64,000 nucleotides of DNA, taken from Parietaria judaica. Lineage: Eukaryota > Streptophyta > Magnoliopsida > Rosales > Urticaceae. The translations under genes were made by a program, and so were the position numbers. Numbering within the stretch: position 1 is the stretch's first letter; the number at the start of each line of letters is the position of its first letter. The stretch covers positions 9,346,842-9,410,841 of the forward strand of contig OX940861.1 of the NCBI GenBank assembly GCA_954871525.1, written 5' to 3'. Below the pieces are notes generated by a model, which worked only from the letters and a program-made list of their open reading frames with translations, was not told where the DNA came from and made no database searches. Shown piece after piece: positions 46,126 through 57,351 of the stretch.

Positions 46126-47802
46126 CTAGTTTTTTTTCTTCGCTGATAACCTTCCCGACGCTCTTGTGATGCGACGTGGTGCGCTAGGCGGCTCTTTATT
46201 TACCGAATTGACTTCCTTTTTTGATTTCTCGCCAACCGAGCACCTATCATCCGCTTTGGGATCCGCTGATGCTCCAGCGTGCTCCGAGCTCATTCTCAGT
46301 ACATCACTGCAGATATTCTTGAGAATCGAATCACACGACGGATGCCCTAATGTTGACCGTAGAAGACTGTTTATGGTAGTTGCGGGGAGATCATTCAAAG
46401 ACAGTGATGAATCATTTCCAAAATGTACCGAGAAAATATCGGGCTCCTTCGGAGAAGAACAGGGTGCCGATGCATAGTCCTCCCAGTTGAATGGAAAGCC
46501 AGACATAAATATACTGCATAACTACATATATTTCTGGTTATAAGTGGAAGAAAAATTTATAGAAAGTGTTTCAAAGATGATCATATTAAAGAGGGTGTAT
46601 TTTTAAACTTTCAGTTTGTTAAATAGATATCCAATGTCGTGATATTTGCGTTTTTTATTCATTAGGTACTTTAACTGCAATTATTCCTATTAAAGAGCTT
46701 ATCTTCTGAATGATTAAAGATAATTTATATCAATAGAAGCCTGAAACAAAAAATAGAAAAGGATGAATTTCTTTACCTTGGGCGGAAGTCCGTTTTGAAT
46801 GGTACGATCTACGTTAATTAAACCGGAGATCTGAACCGTGACGCCGTCCTTTGTCTCTAGCATGGTTGCGTCATGTCTGATAGAAATTGCTTTGGATTTA
46901 AAAAGCTTAACTTCTAAATTCCTGCAATGTGACATGAAAGAAGTGCTTTAACCACACATATAATCATATTCCCTAAACCCTAAATTTTATTTGAAGACAT
47001 GAATAAGCGTTCCTAATTGTTTCTTAACCATGTAACATATTTAATACAATTTCTAATGTGTCGTTATTGATTTACGACCCAAAACGGGCTATCGAAACAT
47101 GACCTTTGCCGAGAGAGATTAAGTTTTATGTGAATGATTACTGATTACTGATTACTTTTTCTCTTCTTTTTTTGCTGCGAAAGATTATCATGACGTTTCT
47201 TATTCTCAATCTCTTTTTTCAGTGGCGATAGTACCCAAATGCTACAAAACAGTGTTGAGAGGTCCAATTCCGTTCATGTCCCATTAATGTTTGTTAAGCT
47301 AGAGACATGGGGACGTCTCTAATTTAACAAAAGCGTTCGAATAATTCATAGTCTCGGAGTTTAATCTTACCGTTACACATGTCCTTCGTGCTATAGACCC
47401 TAATGGGACACGAATCGAATTAAACATTGCACCGAAGCCCACGCACTAAATACAAGATTGCATACTTATGCCGCCTCCAAAAAATTCAACTGAAGAGGCA
47501 GCGAGCTTCTAATTCAGTGGTTCTCTCAGACACTCTCTTCGTTTCATGCTCAAAACTCAGCAAAAAAACTCTCCGATGAGCGATTAAAAAAAGATGAAGG
47601 ATTCTCACGTTCTGGAAGCGAAGCCTTCAACGCCCAAGCCTCCACCATCGACCTCGATCAACCACCAGTCGCGCAGATCCACCTGCGGAAAACGACATTA
47701 GAGTGGAACCAGAAGAGCAGAGGAGAGCAGAGACAAAATGGAGGAGAGAGGAGTGATGGGTACGCGGCTAGGCGAAGAGGGTTTCTCTCTGCTTTGCTCC
47801 AT
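46126..47802 (-). CDS. KNL2: SANTA-domain, KNL2-like kinetochore protein (short, possibly beta-KNL2)
   Basis: The exon model is up to 47802-47609, then 46921-46777 and 46521-46126, with GT-AG junctions that keep frame. The SANTA domain is complete: VDLRDWWLIEVDGGGLGVEG in exon 1, SIRHDATMLETKDGVTVQIS and GLINVDRTIQNGLPPK in exon 2, and GFPFNWEDYA at the start of exon 3. KNL2 loads the centromeric histone CENH3. The tail after SANTA is only about 115 residues, ends RRITRASGRLSAKKKN, and has no CENPC-like motif. This is what is described for the plant beta-KNL2 branch, rather than alpha-KNL2. The 5' end is unclear: the ATG at 47802 is in frame, but TAA at 47700-47698 precedes SANTA. An 81-nt, in-frame, pyrimidine-rich intron (762-682 of the 47-kb block) would remove it, though with a weak donor. 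Confidence 0.75.
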
Positions 47803-47830
47803 TGCTCTGCTCTGCTCTCTCAAACTTGTT

Positions 47831-47838
47831 TATTTATA
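47831..47838 (-). promoter_or_regulatory. TATA-like box of the KNL2-like gene
   Basis: The minus strand reads CTATAAATAAA about 30 bp before the ATG at 47802. That would give almost no leader, so either it is not the promoter or the true start lies further in. A GGCCCAAT site II-like element is at 48002. Confidence 0.35.
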
Positions 47839-48928
47839 GCTCCAATGGCGGGAGAATCTTAATTTTTGAAAATCTATACTCAACATAAATTCACCAAAAT
47901 CTCGAATTCAGTCATGGAAACAAAGTAAAACATCGAATTCCTCAGCCAAAAACATCATAAGATCCCTGAAACTGCGTGAGAGAGAGAAAATAAAATGTGA
48001 AGGCCCAATAGTAAACACCCAACCCAATTAAATCAAAAGCCTATTATCAATGAACACTAACACGCCTAATGAAAATAGTCTAGGCCTGCACAAAATACCC
48101 TCGAAGCGGATTCCAGTTCGAGTAAAAGATACTATTAAACACTTTGTGTAGTAATCTAACACATAAACTTTTTCTTTTTTTTTTATATATAAATATATTT
48201 TGTGTATTCTTTGTCTGAAATTTCTTGTTGAATTTTGTTTTAGTTAGATTCGTTATATTTAATTCATACAATTATATATCAATTCGGTTCCAATTCTCAA
48301 AACTAGTTCCCAGAAATTGAGACCCAGATTTCTGGTTCTGGTTTCAAAATTTTAATACCCAAAATCCGGTTCTGGTTCTTGGGTATTGAAAGAAAAAAAG
48401 GTCCTAGACCTGGTTACACCCATAGAAAATACCAGCAATATCCCTCCTCGCAGTAGCACTTTCTATTAAAATGACACCGTCTTGATCCGCTAATGCCATT
48501 TAATTTAGGGTTATTTGCAAATAAAGTCATTTAACTTGTTCATTTGTAGCAAATAAGCTTTTAAACACGATTTCAGTTGCAAAAGTCACTAACGTTATAC
48601 TTTTGTAACAAGTGGACGACATTGGCTCATGCATGTCATTGATGTCATGTAATTTGCCATGTCATCGAAAAAAAGAAAATACTCACACACGTGCCAATAA
48701 GGGTGACAATTTGGACCGGATACGAAACACAACATGATTACGACACGATGTAACCATAAATAGTTTTGGGTCCAATCGTGACGAGTGAACACGATAACAT
48801 AGTGAGACCCAATGAAACACGATTAAGGAACAAGCAACTTTGTTTTTCCTCTTATTATCTGGCCGGAACCGAGACCGGGACGAAAGCATGAACCGCCTAC
48901 AAATCTTTCTGCCCTTTGATAGTACTCA

Positions 48929-49255
48929 CTAGAGCTGCACACCCATAGATCGCGATCGATCGCGAAAAAATCGTGAAAAATCGTGAAAGATGGAGTCGCG
49001 ACGCGTCGTGGCTGCCGGAATCGCGACCGGTCGTGGCTTCGTCGCGATGGCAGGCCGAGAGAGAGAGAGAGAGAGTCTGTGAGAGGGAGAGAGAGAGGGA
49101 GAGAGAGAGAGGGCTGCAGAGGGTGGAGTCGCGACTTTCATCCCCGTTCGCGACCGTTCGCGATTTTCAGCCCACCATCGCGACGCCGTCGCGACTCGCC
49201 GGAAGCCGTCGCGACTCGTCGAGTCGCCAGTGGCGACCATCGCTGTGCAGCTCTA
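48929..49255. mobile_element. 327-bp hAT MITE packed with TCGCGA sites
   Basis: Ends are TAGAGCTGCAC and GTGCAGCTCTA, perfect 11-bp inverted repeats. GTACTCAC is duplicated exactly on both sides (48921-48928 and 49256-49263): the 8 bp expected for hAT. The interior holds eleven TCGCGA hexamers and a GA microsatellite (49056-49110). There is no transposase; frames across it are composition artefacts. Confidence 0.88.
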
Positions 49256-49631
49256 GTACTCACTACTCAGCAGTGACGTGTAATTTTGCCTTCTAGAATT
49301 AAAGACCAAAAAAAGAAAATAAAGGCAGGACAAAATTGATCACACGTAACTCCCACCACCGTATGAAAAGAAAAGAGATTCGTATACACACGGACTATAT
49401 AGTTTAATAGTGATGCCATATTGAAATAAAAGACTATAATAATAAGTTAATAACACGTCAAAAGCGATTAAAATACTTTATATCAAATTAATTGTCAGTA
49501 TTATACAGCTTTTTTAGAGAGAGGTGAATGAGTGGGTGGTCTGGTCAGAGGTCAGTAGGCTCACTACTATATTATATTAAATCCGATCAAAAGCAAAAAG
49601 ACAAGGTTCGTGTAAAAAACCAGACCAATCC

Positions 49632-52600
49632 ATGGCGATACCGCTAATTATTGTGCTGATTTTCATCACAAATCTTGTCTCTTCCACTTCTGGCTCGAAG
49701 GTTGAGTACCTCCCTGGCTTCGAAGGGCCTCTGCCTTTTCATCTGGAAACGGGGTAATAATACTTTTTTTTTTTATTATTGAAATGTATTACAAGCTGGT
49801 TTTGAAGTTAGTAATTATATCAGATATGTTGGAGTGGGCGAGTCAGAAAGTGTGCAACTTTTCTACTACTTCGTCAAGTCGGAGAGCAAACCGGAGAAAG
49901 ACCCTTTGCTGATTTGGCTCACCGGCGGTCCCGGTTGTTCTTCGTGGTCAGGCTTGGTCTATGAAGTTGGTAAATACTAATTATAATCACCCAGTTAAGC
50001 AAGATTAATATGAATGTGTAATGATTTTCATGTTAAAAAGATTAGCCAACATTGTTTGTGCAGGATTGCTTTTTTGGTTTATGAATTGGTAGGAATAGAA
50101 TTACCCATTTTTTTTAGCGTTGACTTTGTGTTTGAATTTTTCTTGTAAGCATAAGTCACTTGGCCTGGCCCGCCCCATCCAAAACTCGAATTTGCTTGGG
50201 CGGGCTCAATTTCGAGTCGGAATCAATTTATTACCTTTTTCTTTTCTTTTTGAAAGTGAAAAAAATACAATTTTTCAAAAGGTAATTTGAGCAGGCTCGG
50301 CCGACTGGCCAGAGCTTAAATTCGGGCTCCGTAAAACCTTTTTATTTGTAAGGGCATTTAATTTGCAAAAAAGTGGGCTAATTGAAGACTAAGATTTAAA
50401 CCTTATTTACAGGTCCTCTAAATTATAGGACTGGGCAATATAATGGAACTTTGCCTACGTTTGTCTTAAATCAGCACTCTTGGACAAAGGTGAATTACTT
50501 GTGTTTTCATGTTTTACTGAGTAAAAAGAGTAGACTGGTGGATTGTATTTATTATTATTTTGCATTATTGACATTTGACAGATATCTAGCATAATTTTTG
50601 TGGACTCTCCTGTGGGTACTGGATTTTCTTACTCAACTAATCAATCGGTTGAGGCTGGAGATTTCCAACAAGTGCAAGGTCTCCTTCAATTCTTAAAGAA
50701 GGTGAGAATTTGTTCTTTGGGGTAGTGGCAGGGCAAAAATATTGTATCCGTTTTCCGGTTTATCCCGGTTCGGACTGATTTTCAAAAAAAAAAAAAAAAA
50801 AAAACATTTGGGAAATTTAGTTTAAAACCAGGAACGGGGACAAAACCTTAAATTTGTGCATGTTTTTTCTCCCGGTTCCGGTTTTAAACTACAAGTAGTT
50901 TTTTAGTTTTTAGCATATGTAATTTTTAGTGGTTTTATACTTTCGTTGTCATTTTTAGTTGTCATTTTTAGTGTAGTTTTCTCATTTATGTTTTTTAGTT
51001 TATATTTAAGATTTTACTTTCAGCGTATTTTATCCTCCATTTGCTAAACGCCTCCATCGCCGATTCTTCTTCTTCTTCTTCTTCGCAAATACCCTCCATG
51101 TGTGAGGGTATTTTAGTTTAATATTTTAGATTATGTTTTAGATTTCGACTGGTATATGGATTTGGTAGTTTGGACATGATATTTTGTAATTTGTCCCAAA
51201 TTTTATCCATAATTAAATCCCGAACTAAGTATCTAACAAATCGATAATTTTATGCTTGTCGTGTTTCTTTTTTTTTTCTTCTAAAAATGGGAATTTTTAA
51301 TACCAAAACTGGAACCTGGACAAAAAAATTAGTGTCCCGGTTTTCCGGGATACGGATAGGAAAAGTTAAATTCTATGTACATGGATCCGGTTCCGGTTGC
51401 ACCCCTACTTTGTGGTACTTAGCATTAATAAATCAAAATATAAAGTCAGTATTTTTAATTATCATTCATATTGGCTGCGTTTGGCTTAGATTAAAAAGCC
51501 ATTTTTTTTGTTTTTAGAATAAAGTAAACAACTTATCTGGTGTATAATAGAACTGCTTTTACAAAAAACTTTAAAAACGATTTTAGATTTTGTACAGGAG
51601 TCGGAAAAGCTAAGATTCCTAGCATTTGGTTATCCTAAAAACAAAACCAGGGCTTTTAATCTATTAGAAAAACCCATGAAATGCCCAAAAACCACATAAG
51701 GTTTAAGGGAATTGCCCATACTTTCAAACAATTCATTTATACCAATTTTAAAAATATTTTGGACCATATTAACCCTGATTTTAATTATATTTATTTATTT
51801 TCGTATTTAATTATTTATTATATATTTTAATTTTCGAAATTAAATTAATTATCCTAAAATTTTGGGTGAAAACTTCCCCTATTAATTAGGTTATTAATTT
51901 TGTTACTTTGACCCAAAAATTAAATCTCTCTCTCTCTCGACTTCTCACGTCGGATTGACCACCATCGCCGGATTCTGGCAGAGAGCGCGGCGACTTCGGG
52001 CGTGGCTTCGGCGACTGTGGGCGCGGCTGCCGAGGAGGCGACCGTGGCCTCCGTCGCGGTCGCCCTCCATCGTGCCTCCTTCCCCGTCGCGTCCTCCTCT
52101 GTCGTGCCTCGTTCCTCCGTCGCGCCTCCTTCCTCAGTCGCTCTCCGTTGCGGTCGCCCTCCATCGCGCCTCCTTCCTCCGTCGCGTACTCCTCTGTCGC
52201 ACCTCGTTCCTCCGTCGCCCTCCGTCGCGCCTCCGTCTTCAGTCGCTCTCCGTCGCGGTCGCCCTCCGTCGCGCATCCTTCCTCCATCGCTCTCCGTCGC
52301 GGCGCGATCATCCTCTCCAAACACTTGATCGTAACTGTAAATTTATTTACAATTTTTTGTAAATATGTTTACAGTTTTAAGGCAATATATTTGATTTTTG
52401 TAAATGATTTTACAATATTTTGAAGTGATAATTTCTCTTGGAGGGGCAATATTTTTTTAAATGGATTTACACGCTTTTTGTAAATATTTTTACACTTTTT
52501 TGGAGTTATTTTACACGAATTTGCATTTGTGGATATGTATATGAAATTTCAAAATCGTGTCAACAGATTTGTAAACAGATTTACATAAAATGAGGCAAAA

Positions 52601-53995
52601 CGAAAACCAAGTTTCGTAAATAGATTTACATAAAATTTTGTAAACAGATTTACATAAAATGAGGCAAAACGAAAACCAAGTTTCGTAAACAAATTTACAT
52701 AAAATGAGGCAAAACGAAAACTAAGTTTCGTAAACAAGTTTACATAAAATTAAGCAAACGAAAACCCAGTTTCATAAATAAAAATTCACAATAAATACTG
52801 ATTAATAGGAAAATAAATTTTAGATTTTAATCGTTTAAAATAGGGAATATTAAACGTGATTTTTAGAGCTAATCGAAAATAATACTAATTAATAGGGGAG
52901 ATTTGTTTTTAATTTTTTTAGTTTGCTACATTTAAGGGAAAATTTTAATTTTAATTTTAATTTAAAAAAAAACGAATTATAATTAAATGTGATTTAAAAA
53001 TTAGAAGGGTAATTTAGTCCATATTTCAATTTGTTGGTGGTTATGATTTCCATAATTAGAAATTGGCATTTTTTTTAAACTTTGAGCCACAAATGAGCAT
53101 TTGCCTCATTTATCCTAATCTATTTCAGTATTTTAATTATAATATATTTAAACTTTTGTTACCAGCAACAACTGTTTTATAAACGGTTTATCAAACACCT
53201 GTCAGTTTTTTTTTTTTCAAAACGGAATTTAAAAGCTTTTTTTTTTCTTAAAAAAAAAAAAAAACAAAGCTACGAATTAAACAGTGCCGTTAACTTAAGA
53301 GTTTGTGACCCAAACATGTTGGCCCAGCCCGTTGCAAATTTATGTACACTGCACTATAAAATTATTGGATATTGGGAGCGGAGCACTTTGGTGGAAATGG
53401 AAGTTGAGAGATCAGGCCCATAGGTCGGATTCAGGAAAGGGGTTGTACGTTTATGAGCATTTTTAGGGTTATTTAAACTGTCAAATTTATCCTTTTATGC
53501 ACCTTTTTCCCCCCAACATTTTACCAACTTATTTTCAATAGAAGTGTGTTATCACTCATTGCTTTATGTTATTTAAATTAATACAGTATTATTTTTTTTG
53601 CACCTCACAGTGGTTGATAGATGTTCATCCAGAGTTCTTGTCAAATCCATTTTATGTCGCCGGAGATTCGTACTCAGGCATTACCGTCCCAATCCTTTTC
53701 CAAGAAATATCAAATGGTATGCAAAATGTACTTTCGCATTTGTTTTTCTGAGAAAAGAGTGTGAATGTAAATTATAACTTCCAAAGAAATAAGAATCTTG
53801 TAACATATAGTAATATAAAGGTGGTTAGAGGTATTTTTAATGTTAAAGCTATACTTGCATATATGTACCTATCTGAATTAATGAGAGTGAACATTGATTT
53901 CCTTAAATTTGATGTAGGCATTGAAGAAGGAACTATACCACCCATCAATCTCAAGGTTCTTAAAAATAAATTTACTCACACACATCAAAATACAT

Positions 53996-54029
<34 letters not shown>

Positions 54030-55782
54030 TCTCTAATTTCTTTTATATATATATATATATATATATAACATTCTCTCTATTTTTTAATATGTGATTTTTT
54101 TCCTCCATAAAACAACAACGTTGAAGCGGTAAAATATCCAGGGGTACGTACTTGGGAACCCATTCACATCTTCATCAGATTCTAATTACAGAATCCCATT
54201 TGCGCATGGAATGGCCATAATTTCCGATGAACTCTACCTGGTGATTCTCTCCCTCATCAAGTAGTTTTCGCAAAAATATATAGCAATTTTTAGAAAATAA
54301 TGTAGAAGCTCCAAAAAGTTTGCAGGTATTGGTATCATATTAATAAAATTTCTAGATCAGGTAATAATAACAGATATGTATTTATTATTCAGTCATTGGA
54401 GAGAAGTTGTGGAGGGAAGTACGATAACATCGACCCGAGCAACGCTGAGTGCGTGCAGGATTTTCAAGCTTATGAAAAGGTATGCAAATTGTGTACCCTT
54501 GTTTCATTTTTTTTTTATCATTACTTACAGTTTTATTATTCTTGCTTAATGTATTATAACCTTGTAACTAAACAGTGCATTTCAGGGGTCGAAGAAAAAT
54601 TTATTTTAGAACCCCTTTGCGTTTGTGATGCCCCCAAAGCAGAAGAAACAAGTAGTAGAAGAAGATGGCTGAATCAAAACTCTGATAAAGTGCTTAATCT
54701 GATCGAGCCACCCGTTCCTCCTATGTTTTGTCGCGTAAGATCATTAAGAAAAAATCGCCACGGTCAATATTTCAAAGCCTAATTTCTAAATTCCGGTATC
54801 AGAAGAAGTAGTAGATTTGATATTAAGTAGAGCATATATGAACTAAATTGAAGTTATGTTTTTGCATTTATTCAGGAATGTGATCATTTGCTTTCTCAGC
54901 ATTGGGCTGATGATCCTAATGTCCGCAAGGCTCTTCATGTGAAAGAGGTGAAATAATTCCTTGAATAACCCAAACATTTATCAAACTATATTTTCTAATT
55001 CTTGCAATGTTAAGTATACGATTTTTGACGGACACAACAGGGAAGCGTAAAGGCATGGCTCCGATGCCTGAGGGAAAAATTGTCTTTTCATTATGATGTT
55101 TCAAGCAGCTTTGAATACCATGTAAATTCCAGTGCCAGAGGCTTTAGATCTCTGGTTTACAGGTGAATTCCTATGTTTTTTACTTTTAAAGTATCCTAGT
55201 CAGTCTTGTCCAGACGGGTAGGCGCGGGCTGCTCGTACCCACAACCCATCTAGAGAAGTGTACACCGGGTTGTGGGTAGCTCGCGCCCGCTGCGGCTTGG
55301 GCTGCCCACGGGACGGGCATTTCACTACTACTGTTGTTTGATGGCTCTTTCTTGCTTTAATAGTGGAGATCATGACATGATGGTGCCATACCTGGCCACT
55401 CAAGCATGGATTAGGGCTTTGAATTATTCCATTGTAGATGATTGGAGGTCATGGATCGTCCATGGCGAAGTTGCAGGGTAAGAATTCATTAACACTGTGA
55501 GTAGAATGATACGAGGGTAATCTTGTCTTTTGTCTTGGCCAGATATACAAGGACTTATTCCAACGAGATGACATTTGCAACTGTAAAGGTAAGATTAGAA
55601 GGTTAACTTAATTGTTATTGTTTTTGTCATTGTCTTTGCGAAGTTATATAGTATGTATATGTGAGAATATTATTTATTTGTTGATTTCATTGTTACAGGG
55701 AGCAGGGCATACAGCTCCTCAATACAAGCCCAAAGAGTGTTTCGCCATGTTTAAGAGATGGATCGACTACGAACCTCTCTAA
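49632..55782 (+). CDS. serine carboxypeptidase-like protein, 14 exons, intact
   Basis: Exons: 49632-49753, 49824-49969, 50413-50489, 50582-50701, 53611-53716, 53918-53955, 54142-54240, 54393-54479, 54575-54733, 54876-54947, 55041-55162, 55364-55477, 55543-55588, 55699-55782. All introns are GT-AG. The sum is 1392 nt, 463 residues, no stop. There is a signal peptide ([18 protein letters not shown]), so the product enters the secretory pathway, probably for vacuole or wall. Peptidase S10 motifs: [13 protein letters not shown] (oxyanion hole), [26 protein letters not shown] (nucleophile Ser), [12 protein letters not shown] (Asp) and [11 protein letters not shown] (His). The clade I look (GLVYEVGPLNY, HETG-type start) suggests a glucose-ester acyltransferase as likely as a peptidase. 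Intron 4 is 2.9 kb, filled with transposons. A paralogous pseudogene follows at 59.5 kb. Confidence 0.93.
50723..51407. mobile_element. hAT-like element in SCPL intron 4
   Basis: The left end is TAGTGGCAGGGCAAAA and the right end reversed is TAGGGGTGCAACCGG. Flanks CTTTGGGG (50715-50722) and CTTTGTGG (51408-51415) match at 7 of 8 bases. Paired CCGGTTT/AAACCGG-type segments recur inside. It is non-coding, with a TTC microsatellite at 51066-51084. Confidence 0.65.
52060..52306. repeat. GC-rich tandem repeat, unit about 100 bp
   Basis: Units starting GCCCTCCATCG or GCCCTCCGTCG begin at about 52060, 52160 and 52260; each continues with CGCCTCCTTCCTCCGTCGC and GTCGCTCTCCGTCGCGG. About 2.5 copies. 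It generates long but meaningless frames on both strands. Confidence 0.65.
52571..52778. repeat. 45-bp tandem repeat
   Basis: GTAAACAGATTTACATAAAA then TGAGGCAAAACGAAAACCAA recurs at 52571, 52640, 52685 and 52730, with a partial copy at 52616. Later copies carry a few substitutions. Confidence 0.7.
55205..55320. repeat. GC-rich hairpin in SCPL intron 11
   Basis: GGCGCGGGCTGCTCGTACCC with ACAACCC is followed after about 20 nt by GGGTTGTGGGTAGCTCGCGC then CCGC: an imperfect stem of roughly 28 bp. The intron is otherwise AT-rich. It is probably the core of a small MITE. Confidence 0.55.
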
Positions 55783-55919
55783 TATTATTAAGATTGTCTT
55801 ATATCAATATCATTAATTTCCCTTATAATACAACGAGCTTATATTCTTGAAGCGTGAAATGCGATTGAAAAATCGATTTTACCAATACTAAACCATATAT
55901 ATGCTAAATGCGTTATTTT

Positions 55920-56800
55920 ACACTCTAAAATAGAATATTTGGGTTTTTTTTTCTATTATTATACAAAAATACCAAAATGCACTTTTGGTCTTTTATTAGT
56001 AAACTAGTGCTGTGAATGTACTGCTTTCACCCTTTCACCTAGACCTATGTAGATACTTTAAGTATATGGGAGATATATTACTTATCGAGCTATTTGCGGC
56101 GAATGTATCTCATGTTTCGGAGTTCATAGCTCTTTAATACCTGATCTTAAAGTTTGGTGTTACAATCAATCACTAATCAGTACCGGCCCTGAGGGGACCC
56201 ATGGTAGTCATGGGCCTATAATAGATTTTCAATTTGTAGCAATAGGGCCCCCTATGATTTAAAAAAAATATATATACTTTTTGCATTGATTTTTTTTTTT
56301 TTTTCAATTACGTTAGGGGCCCCAAAATCGGTCTTCGCCTAAGGACCCGACAAACTCAGGGCCGGTCCTGTTACTAACACAAAGTTTTTTGTAGAACTTT
56401 AATATCAAGCGTTAAAATTTAGTAGTAAAAATCAGTAATTTGCTTTTAATTTGTAGCAATTTCATTCCTAGCGTTAAAATTTGGTCTAGCATTGAACCCA
56501 TGGAGTTGAACACGAGGGGAGTCTACTGATCTTAAAATAACATGAAAATATCATTGACATCTTGTGAATCATGTTTATATTAAATAATATCACCAAAACT
56601 AAAAATAATCGATTAAAATATCTGGAGAATATTTACAAGATTTTTATTGTGGATTCTTTAGCCTACTATTCAACGCTTAAAATTATAGACATTCTAGTTT
56701 GTAATGTTTTCGGCAATTAGTTTAAATTTAAATTGCATTATGTTTTGATATATATTGTCATCATTTGCACGAATGAATGATATTTTTTTTTCAAGGTTAT
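55920..56800. repeat. duplicated downstream flank of the SCPL gene (copy A)
   Basis: CTAAAATAGAATATTTGGGT, TTTATTAGTAAACTAGTGC, AATATCAAGCGTTAAAATTT and TTGCATTATGTTTTGATATA stretches recur in the same order at 57040-57310 and 58740-59000, upstream of the SCPL pseudogene. The second copy is interrupted by the Mutator-like element. Confidence 0.6.
56178..56370. mobile_element. 193-bp hAT MITE
   Basis: The left end is CAGTACCGGCCCTGAG and the reversed right end is CAGGACCGGCCCTGAG. Flanks TCACTAAT and TTACTAAC agree at 6 of 8 bases, differing only by C/T. It is non-coding and AT-rich inside. Confidence 0.7.
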
Positions 56801-57351
56801 TGTTACAAATAGTCCTTTTAATAAGGGCAATGTGTACAAATGGTTCTTCTAAAGAAATATTAGTACAAATAGTCCTTTTTGTTATGATTTACTAACACAA
56901 ATAGTCCATGACTGTTAAAATGAACGAAAAAATGGATACAAAGTGTAAAAACGTTTTTATAAGAAAAGTGTAAACCGATTAATTTTACCACTACAAACCA
57001 TATATTTGGTAAATGCAACTTTACACTTTAAAATATAATATCTGGTTTTTCTTTACACAAATATCAAAGTGCGGTATTCAATTTTTATTAGTAAATTAGT
57101 GCACTAAATGTCCTGCTTCTACCGAAATCTATGTATACACTTATGTATGGGGGATAAGATATACTATTTCTTTGATACTTATTTATGATAAACGTATTTA
57201 TATTTGGATTTTGTAGTAATGTTAAAAATTAATTGTATAAATTCACTAATACTAAAATTTTAGCACTTTAATATCAAGCGTTAAAATTTGGTCTTCACAA
57301 TAAATTCATGGAGTACACGTCAATCTTTGGTGGCAAATAGTGATCAGAAAC

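Larger units (their letters stand above)
51666..53115. mobile_element. Mutator-like element copy 1 (1450 bp) in SCPL intron 4
   Basis: TAATCTATT is duplicated exactly (51657-51665 and 53116-53124), the 9 bp of Mutator elements. The left end AGAAAAACCCATGAAATGCC and the reversed right end GGATAAATGAGGCAAATGCT align and continue into AAGGTTTAAGGGAATTGCCC / AAAGTTTAAAAAAAATGCCA. Inside lie a GC-rich block (51930-52320) and a tandem-repeat block. The ends match the elements at 57352 and 63363. Confidence 0.75.
51474..53290. mobile_element. Tourist-like MITE split by the Mutator-like insertion
   Basis: The left part has CTGCGTTTGGCTTAG and TACAGGAGTCGGAAAAGCTA; the right part has TTTATCAAACACCTGTCAG and AATTAAACAGTGCCG. 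Together they resemble the MITE at 11450-11749, including its GTTTCCGACTCCTGTAC block. The Mutator-like element sits between the two halves. Confidence 0.4.

Noticed and set aside
48973..49296. Frames of about 100 codons on both strands
   Set aside because: They arise from the GA microsatellite and TCGCGA repeats inside the hAT MITE and cross its boundary.
51886..52423. Several frames of 90-145 codons on both strands
   Set aside because: They are translations of the 100-bp GC-rich tandem repeat; low-complexity Arg/Ser/Pro proteins on every frame.
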